A DNA stretch of 25,543 bases from Cyanobacteria bacterium UBA11372 (lineage in GTDB: Bacteria; Cyanobacteriota; Cyanobacteriia; Cyanobacteriales; Aerosakkonemataceae): NCBI GenBank assembly GCA_003486675.1, contig DNGG01000290.1, positions 1 through 25,543 on the forward strand, written 5' to 3'. The position numbers and the translations under genes were made by a program. Within the stretch, counting starts at the first letter, position 1. Each line of letters starts with the position of its first letter. Under the pieces are notes generated by a model, which did not search any database, had not been told where the DNA came from, and saw nothing but the letters and a program-made list of their open reading frames with translations. Positions 5,331-14,700 of this stretch are shown piece after piece.

Positions 5331-8300
5331 ATGGAATCAGCATACGGTGGATACAATCTCAAACTTAAAGATTCAGATTCCAAATGTTTATATGAAGGTA
5401 GGAATCAGCCAGGTCAAACAGGTTATGTGCGCCAGTTGCAAGAAGATTTGGAAAAACTGGGCTTTAAACTTTCACCTACTTACGGTGAGTTCGATCTCAA
5501 AACAGAGTGGGCAGTACGGGAGTTTCAAATTTATGCCAAAATGCCATTTGTTGCTAAGGTGAAGGCAAATTCGCCTGCACCTAAAAGATATGTAGATACT
5601 CTTGAACAAACTCAGAATACAAACCAATATACGGGATATGTTAGTGGAGTAGTAAACCCAAGAACGCGGGAATTAATTCAATTTTGGCTAGCTAATAATT
5701 GGCGCTGTCCTGTTGTCGTTGAAGCGTGGATTAAAGACAAAATCAATAAAAAGAAAGAAAAAGTGCATCAGCCAGAAGATATTCCTCAAAATATATGGTT
5801 AACAGAACAGTTTTTAGATGAAAATAAAAATGCTCGTATTTTTGTGCGAGATTTCAGTCAATACTACGTCCCTCCTGATGAAACTCGAAATGACTACAAA
5901 GATTATGATAAAGACTACGATCCAGTTCGCCAAGGTGACGAGCGCGATAAGTTGATTGTCCTTGGTTATGTAAATAAGTCAGAGAAGGACATAGGCCCAT
6001 GTTCTAAAGCGCCCAATCATGTCTGGCGTTCTAAAACAGAAGTTTTACCTGAAACTCTCTTAGGAAGACCTTTAACTCCTAATGAATTATCTACCTATAA
6101 AGTAATTCTAGCCGAAGCGGAAGTTGAATGTGAGGGTTATTTCGACGTTATCAATGCTTACGACAAGCAAGTTATTTCTCTTGGGCTTTACCATTGGGGT
6201 TTGAAGGAAGGAGAACTAGGGGCGTTTTTTGCATACCTTAAATATAACAACCTGGGAGCATTCGAGAAAGCGATCGCTTTTTTTGGTATCCAAATAGATA
6301 AAGATTGGTTTGAAGGTGCTGGCAATGCTAATGGCGAGTCTTTGTTTAGTCCCAGTACCCGAACTTATAATGGCTTGCCTTTACAAAAAAGAGAAGAATT
6401 ATCCGAAAAAATCAACAAAATAGACAAGGTAAAGACCAGAAATATCGATTACTTGAAAAGTTGGCACTGGTTTTATCGCTTCGCAATGGCGAGCCGTACA
6501 ATTGAGGGTTTTCGCCGCTGTATGTGGGATATGGCACGGATACGTCTGCGAGATATTCTTTCTACACCCTGGTCAGAAGAAAAAGACCCGCATATTGGCG
6601 AAAGGCGTACAAGAATTAGGGATATTTACACTTCAGAAAAAGCAGTTGCTCTCTTGCTGCGCTGGCACATCTGGGCACCTGCTTGCGTAGTTAATAAAGG
6701 TGAAGTCAGCGTCACAACTAAACAAGAATTACCCACTTTACACCAAGCCTATGAAAAAGCAGTTGAACGATCTGGTAGCAAGCTACCTAGTCAGCAGGAA
6801 CTGGCAGATGCCATCATTGAGTTGGTGAGGGAATGGGTTAACGAAGCACCCATTGATTATAGAAAAAGTTTCCTCAATACCCTAGAAAGAGTTGGAAAGG
6901 AACTGAGTCTAGATAGTTTCCAATTAGATGACAGCGGACTTGCAGGCATAGCGCTACCCGATAAATCAAAACCCTACGGCGGCTATAAACTACGACAAGG
7001 AGACTTTGATAAGGATAAAAGCAACCCGCCGAAGAAGTTTAAATACGGAGGATCTTTCCGTTCTGCCAGTCAGGAAGATCCGCTACCAGACAGCGAAGAA
7101 AAGGGTTTTGTGCGCGAACTGCAAGAAGACCTACAAAATTTAGGATTTCTGCTTAAAAAGCCCGACGGAATCTTCGACAAAAAAACAGCCGAAGCTGTGA
7201 AAGAGTTCCAGCGCTACGCCCAGATGGAATACGTTGCACAATTATTGCAACCGCCTCCACCAGATACACAATATTATGTTGAACGCTTGCAGCCATTCAA
7301 AAATTTTCAGTTTTACAAGGGTTCGGTTAGTGGTGTAGCCAATGAAGCGACGCGAGGATTAATTAAAGAATGGTTAACCAGGGATTTGCGCTGTCCGGTG
7401 GTGATTTATGGCAGGAATCTGACACCGCCCAATCGTTTGAACCTGCGGGAAAATGTTCAACCAGAACCGGATAATATCTGGCTGTACTCGGACGTGCAAA
7501 CCGAGGGAACGCAGATATTTGTTAAAGACTTTACGCAACACTATGCAGACGGTTTACCTCCGTCCCATCAAGATGGTTTGTTTGCACTGGGACACTATTA
7601 TGCGCCAGGAGAGTTTCTTTTTAGTACTAGATTGGAGTTGCAAGCAGATTTAGACAATAGCCCTAACTTATCGGATGCTTGGCGTCAGGAGTTTGCCCAA
7701 GCAACGCCACCGATAATGCTTGCCAATACCGTGACAGTAGAAAGCGATCGCGCGAACCATACCTGGATAATTAAAGATATTCAAAACCACAAAGAATATA
7801 CAATTCGCCGCACAGAAACAGCGCTGAATGTCTTCACCAGATTACCTGGTGGGCCGCGTATCCTCGGCTTCAGCCAAAACGCTTCCGATCCATACCGTAA
7901 CTGTTGGCAAGAAGCGGAAATTTTGCCCGTGAATCTGATTGGTAAAGCGCCATCTGAATTGAACAATGCCGAACGATCGACTTTTTTAGTTTTGCGTGCC
8001 GTTGTCGAAGCTGCTTCCCAAAACGAAAGTTTTGGTTTTCTCGACAGCGTGCGAGCTTATGACCGCAATATTCCGGCATTTGGATTATTTGACGTCCAAG
8101 AAAACAGCGACGGTCAAGAATTATTTGCTCACCTCGCTTACTTGCGTAGTATCAACCCAGGGGCGTTTAAAAAAGCTTTTGCATTTTTTGGCATTCGCGC
8201 CGATAAAGATTGGGAAGACAACAAAGGCGAAGCAAATGGCGTTGCTCTCTACAATAAAGAGCAGCGAAACTATACTGCCTCGCCAGCACTGGAAACACCA

Positions 8301-8790
8301 GCATCCGACGATGAAACGGTAACAGAAACGGATGAGGATATCAGCGAGGATTTCGCAACTTGGCACTGGTTTTATCGGTTTGTGATGGCAAACCGAACAA
8401 TTGCAGGACATCGGCAGGCAATTTGGGATATGACTCGCGTCAGGTGGCGGGATTTGCTGATAACTCCATTTCCCAAAAGTTTCCTGCCAGATATCGGTAC
8501 GCGCCGCGCCCTCTTGGGGGATGTTTTTACCTCGGAAATTGCGATCGCAATTGTTTTTTACTGGTATTTGCGCTTTCCCCAAGAGATAGTTGATAAGGGA
8601 ATTGTTGGGGAAAGATTGCGTCATGTTTGCACGCGCGCAGTGACTAATAATTCATCCCCCACCTCATGGACAAACAGCGAGGAAGAAAGCTTAATTCGCG
8701 AGTTAATTGCTGAAGGCATTCAACGCCACGGTTCCGAATTTGGACAGGTATTAGAAAATCTTTGTCGATGGCCTTTATGGGTAGAAGGAA
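5331..8790 (+). repeat. Internal duplication: two ~550-600-residue modules
   Basis: Module A (5331 to about 6968) and module B (about 6969-8790) share the same order: AYGGYNL/PYGGYKL start, PG-binding repeat, SGVVNPRTRELI / SGVANEATRGLI followed by RCPVVV/RCPVVI, IFVRDF/IFVKDF, lysozyme-like segment, and a WHWFYRF...MWDM/IWDM...TSE block. The DNA TTGGCACTGGTTTTATCG is identical at 6461-6478 and 8360-8377. A third start-like motif (NPHGYQL) appears at 8793 but no third module follows. Module B carries an extra segment between about 7590 and 7910. Confidence 0.85.
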
Positions 8791-11700
8791 GCAATCCCCA
8801 CGGATATCAATTATCCCCAGCGGATGTATTTGCACAGCCGCAAAATCGCCAGTTGGAATTAGCGCCAGGACGTCACAGTTTCCAATTTGACGCTACCCGG
8901 ATGACGCCGCCAATTCCTAAGAGCGTGACGGCAATTAAACGGGCGATTCGATTGAGTTCTCCGCCTGTATCGGCAGAGCGGCTAAAGTTTAGCGTCTTGG
9001 CATTGGCAGAAGAAGATGAAGATGCTCCCGGAACTGAAATTATCCCGGAAACTCTCAAAATTACTGCTGTTATTCTGACGATAAAAACCGAGAATGAAAT
9101 TGGGATCAAATTGCCGATCAAAAGAGCGCCAATTGAATTAAAATTCAAACTGAACCAGAACCCAAACGGCAAGGCTAAAGTTTGGGATACATCGAATAGC
9201 GAACAGCAAGATTTTGATATTTACGACATCAGCGACGATGCTGAACTGCCGCCGGAAACTTCTTGGGAACTGGATATTTCAGCGATTCAGGATGGGATTG
9301 CTAATTTATTGCAGGTAGAAGCAAAGTTAAACTGGAATTCCCAAAGGCAAGTTTATCTGCAAACAGAAATTAAAGCGCCATTTTTGAGAAGTTCGCTGAA
9401 ATGGGTTTTTGCGGCGGCTGGAACTCCCGAAAGCGATCGCGCCGACTTTTTTAACTTTAGCATCGAGGAAGGAAAGCTCAAATTTGAGTTAGCTTCGGTA
9501 CTAAAAGTATTCCGAAATGTTTTGCCTATTACTTTTACCAATGCTATCAAAGCGAATTTAACCTTAGAATTGGTAGAGCAAGCATTGAGCTGGCGACTGG
9601 AAACAGAAGCAGCAGATAAAATTGCCATCGATTTAGGTTCGTCTTTAGTACGTTTGGAATTGGGATTGCCTAAACTTACCCTGGATGCTTTCGAGGGTTT
9701 GTCGGTGTCATTTCCCCAAGCGGGAGCAAAGGTGGCTTTGTACCTTGACCTCTTTTCTTGGGCAGAAGAAGACCAAAAGATTATCAATCATCTTTTTTCA
9801 AATGATGCCGTTGTTGGCTCCACAGATGTTGGTTTCGAGCCTTTTAATTGGCTGTTAAAACTTACATCTGCATCGGGGGCGCTAGATAATCTACCAACTG
9901 TTTCTGACTTGTTTGTTTGGAAGACGGGAATTTATCCAACCATCCATAAAGATTTGCTGGCAGCGCTGACGGAAACAACCGTTAATGTTAAGCGCAAGTT
10001 ACAGGCATTTGCTGGGGATGTTTTGGGTGCAATATTGCCAACTCAGGTGACGTTTAAACCGGCTCAAGAACCGATTGAGTTGGTGCGAGGGGAAGATTAC
10101 TGGCGATTGTTGGTATCGCTAACCTTGCAAGTTAATGGGGTTGAGAAGAACTCTACCCTTCAGCCCATTTTCCAAGCGACGGGTAAATTTGGTTTTTCTG
10201 CGAGTGTATCTGAGCAAGATCCAGAAAACTATTTGGATATTCAAGCGGGTGCTTTCAGGGCGGATGATAAAATTGAAATTCAAGTATTAGAGGATAATGT
10301 TTCTAGTTTTGCAGATTTAGTTTCCCTCTACATTCCCGAAGGAAGCATCTTTGATTTTTACACCGATCCCCGCAGCCCAAAAATCAAGTGGGTTACAGAT
10401 AAATCGCAGCAAAAAACACCTAATAAAATCGCCTTACGCATTCCGGGTTCCAAAACTCAGGATATTGGCAAGTCTGAAGCAGGTTGCTTTACCTTTGAAA
10501 TGGAAAAATTCTCGTTAGGAACGGATGGGTTTGACCTCAAGGGTGCAGTGCGGGTAGAAAGTGTTTGGCTAGGCGAACCAAAAAATACGGGTTTCCAAAA
10601 ACCGCTGGCAATTAAAGGGGTTGAATCAAAGAGGGAGGAATCTCAAGAACCGAAAATTGGTGAAATCGAATTTCGCCAAAGCAAGCTGGTTTATGGCAGC
10701 TTGCAAGCTGTTGCCCAATTGAGTTATTTTGACGATGCGATCGCCACATTTTCTCTGGCTATTTCCCAAGACAAAACCAGTGCATCTCTAGCCGTTGCAG
10801 GTACGCTCGATATTACGGGTTTGTCTGAATTTCACGTCGATGCCTTATTTGCTACCTTCCAAATTACCTTGTTGCATTTAGAAACCAACTATCAAAACGG
10901 CAATTGGAACAGTAACGGTGCAATGTCAGGGCGGGTGAAATTCGAGCCAGCAAAAGGGAAATCTGCCGCCGAAATGGGCGAGTTGGCAGAATTATTTAAG
11001 GGCGTTACCGTCGAATTTGAATCCTTGAACCCGGTTAAAATGGGGGTAGAAGAGTTTACCGTACAATTCCCGTCGAAACAATTTGAATTTGCCAAAATCT
11101 TTAAGATTGACTTGCGCGGGATTAAAATTCTGAAAGAAAAAGAATTTGAACTGTTAGGTGATATTGCCATCGAACGCTTACCTGGTGTTGACGCGCAACT
11201 ATCTTTTGGTGGGATTACCCTGATACCACGCGCCAACCAAGCACCCAAATTCACAGTGCGTCGCATCGGTGCTGGTTTTAGCGTTGCGGGCGGCTTTGAA
11301 ATGCACGGTCAAATGGACTGGATTGATGATGAAAAAGAAACTGGTTTTGGGGGGGCAGTAACGATTAAAACCGAGGCACTGCCTCAATTAACTGGGTTAT
11401 TGAAACTGACGCAAGCGAGAACCCTCAGCGGCGAAGTTGTGGCTGCGATCGCAGTTTATTTCGAGACAGAATTAGAAGTGGCATTGTTTGCAGGTTTCTT
11501 CTTGCGAGGATTGGGACTGGGGTTGGGTATTAACCAAGCATTAAACGGACTCCAAAATAAAGATTTGCCACTGCCGCAACGCATTATTGCTTTTGTAGAC
11601 AATCCTCGCGGACTCCCCGATCCAAAATTGTTACCTTCATGGGTTGCTAATCCTCCAGCGAATGCTTCCCAACCGATTAATTGGATGTTGGTTGGCAAAG

Positions 11701-14700
11701 GTGTAATTAGTTATGGGAAATTGCCCCCCGATAAAGAGCATCCTTTAGTGGGCAGTATTTTACTGGCAATCGATCAAGATTTAGATATCGTTGCGGCGGT
11801 AAATCTGTGGCTATTTTGTTCGCCCCAGCAAACCGGACAAGAACAATTTATTCGCAATCCAGCAGGTAGAGGGGCGCTGGCAATTTCGCCGCGTGCGGAA
11901 CAAGTTTATGGACTGTTCCGCACGATTAAAGATCCCAAACTAAGTGAGGACAATGCACCCAAACTGTTGGCGGATGTTTTGAAGCAGGTTAGTACCACGT
12001 TAATGTTTTTGGGCGATCGCAATGGCTTTTTGTTAGAAGTCGGCTGGCCTTGGGAAACAAAAATCACTTATCAATACGGTTCCATACTTAAGGGAACGCT
12101 CACCTCTGGCTATCGGTTTGGTATTTACCGGGGTTTGATTAGTTTTGGCTTAAACTTTGCAATTAATGTAGTTCTTAATGCTCAAGCCAAGATTGAATTT
12201 AGTACCCGTTTTGGTAAAGCTGGCGCATCTCTCAGCGTTTACGGCGAAGGTTATTTCCGCTGTTCGTTTGTCGGGGCTTTAACTTCTAGCTTCCGCCCTT
12301 ACTTGTTGGGTGAAGTGCGAGTGGCTGCAACGGTGGAAGTGCGAGCGGCAGCTTACTGCGAGTTTTCTAAGAAAATTTTAGGCATCCGAATCCGACTAAA
12401 AATTAGCTTCCGCACCTCGCTCAAAGTTTCGATTTCGGCAATGTTAGTTGCGGCAATGGAAGGGGCTGATATTGGTTTCAAGGGCGATGCTAAAGTCGCA
12501 ATTTCTGTGGCGGGTTACTGGCTTTCTGGTAATGTTCCCTTCCGCTATCAAGACGCTAAGGTGGCTGTTGTCGAGCAACAACTGCACCAAATGCTGCCGC
12601 GTCCAATTGCTGCGAAATCTGCTTTTCGCGCCCCAATGGCTGCGTTTGCATTGCGAGAAACTGATTTGAAAGTCGCGGCACCCCAGATATGGAATTATCG
12701 GTTTTGTCGCGGGCAAAATCAGATTCGTGTCCTGCTGTTTCCCAAACCAGGATTGCCCGAACCCGGTCGAGAATATCCGCGAGTTCTAAAGCTATTTGAT
12801 GTGGTTGATGACGGCAGCATAGAAACAGGGTTAAACGGCAATCAAATTCCGCCGTTATTACGCAATCAGTTTGCAGATAGTGACAAACTTTCTGAGCATG
12901 TATCTGTTGCCAAAGTTAGGAATCACTGGCGAATTTATGACAGCGATCGCCAAAATTACTACAGCATTTGGTTAGATGCAAAACGCTATCACGTCTACAA
13001 AATTAGCAATGCGCCTCGCTTCCAAGTAAATTTGCAACAAACAACAGCATTCCGGGGATTTTTGGGTTCTGGGCTGGCGAGCGATCGCGATCGCACAAAT
13101 TCGCTGCTAGAGTGGGAAGAAAACCTCGATCGAGTGGTAATGATTCGCGACGAAGTACTCGCCAATCGCGATCCTTCAGTTGTTAGCGATAATTCCGCCG
13201 AAGTTCGCAACCTCACCGTCGGTGACTTATTATTTGCCCTGACAGAACCTTCTCAAACTCAAACTGCCTTCTCTAACTTCCAGGCTGAAAATGTCACAGA
13301 AACAATCGATCCGCGCACCCAAAATCCAGTAGCAGCCAACGCAGATGACGAGACAGCAGGAATTGCGCCAGAAGGCCAATATTCGCCTTATTTTAAACCA
13401 GATGATCGAGAAGATAGCTACGATCGCAAACTCGCCGCCGCTTGCAAACCCGACGCACCTTTGTCTAATGAGGTGGGCGATTCAGAAGGACTTTCGCCCG
13501 GTTTATTGATCGGCGAGTTAGTTTCTTTGGTGAAAGATACTCAAGCCAATCCGCAGCAAAATACAGCGTCTTATACCCTTGCACCCCACCTGAATCTTGT
13601 ACTCGTTTTTGAAGACAGCAAGGAATTATTGCCAGATCAAGACCCCGTACCAAAATTGCTCGACCTGGTAAGCTTCAAAGTTGATGGTCAGGAAACTAAG
13701 TTAGAGTCTCCGGTAGGCGATAAAAAGCCAAAATACGATTTAATTCCAGGGCCGCATTTTCAACGGAAATCGCAAATTTGTCTGACTTGGAATTTCAAAC
13801 GAGAAGACGAGAATGCAGAAAGTATTGAGAATCGCGAAATTCAAGAAATAGGAAAAGTTTACGAAGAGTTAGACCGTTTTATCGTGACGCGGACTGTTCT
13901 GCAAAAACCTAACCAAACCCGGATTTTCCCCGATCTCCATCCCTCAGTCTTGGTGGCAGGATCGGAAGTATTACGACCCCAATTTCAATTTGTGGACGAT
14001 CTCGTACAAGATGGAGAGGGCAGTATTGAAGACGGTGACCTCGTACAATACAAAGTAGTCGCTCAAACCTTGGACGATCGCTTGCTGGCAAGTTGCATTA
14101 TTAATGTGGTTCGCCGGACAATCAAACCGTTACAACCTCCTAGTCAGTCGCTGGCGTTGCATCAATTACAATTTGCCAATAATAACAATTACACCCAAGG
14201 AAATTTTGAGGTTGCTGTTGCTTTTTCGGATTTAGCAGGCGAGGAACCCAGCCAAATTATTACCCAGTTGCAATTACTCTATCGTTTGATTCCCGCTTCT
14301 ATAGTTGGACTTTACGGATTTGAACAAAGTCCAGAGATGAAAACGAAATGGTTGGCAAAAAAAGTCGGTCAAGATGAAGAGAATTCGATCGCTATCAGCT
14401 ATGCCGAATCCGATAGCGATCGCACGCTGACTTGGGAAGAATTGCAACGCCTAAACCTCTCCCAACTCAATCCGGATCGAGGATGGGAAACGCTTTCAAT
14501 TTCTCCACAGCCCGAACAAAATAATCAAGCTGTGCAACTCGGTTATCGCCTGCAATTTAGCGAAGAAAAATTGTGGCAACAAGTGGGAGAAATTCCGGCG
14601 GGAATGGCGATTGAATTTTATGTTGGTCGCGAACAAAAACAAGGGGAACGTATCGAACAACGTTCTCAACTATTCCGCTGTCGTCACGCAATTCAATTGC

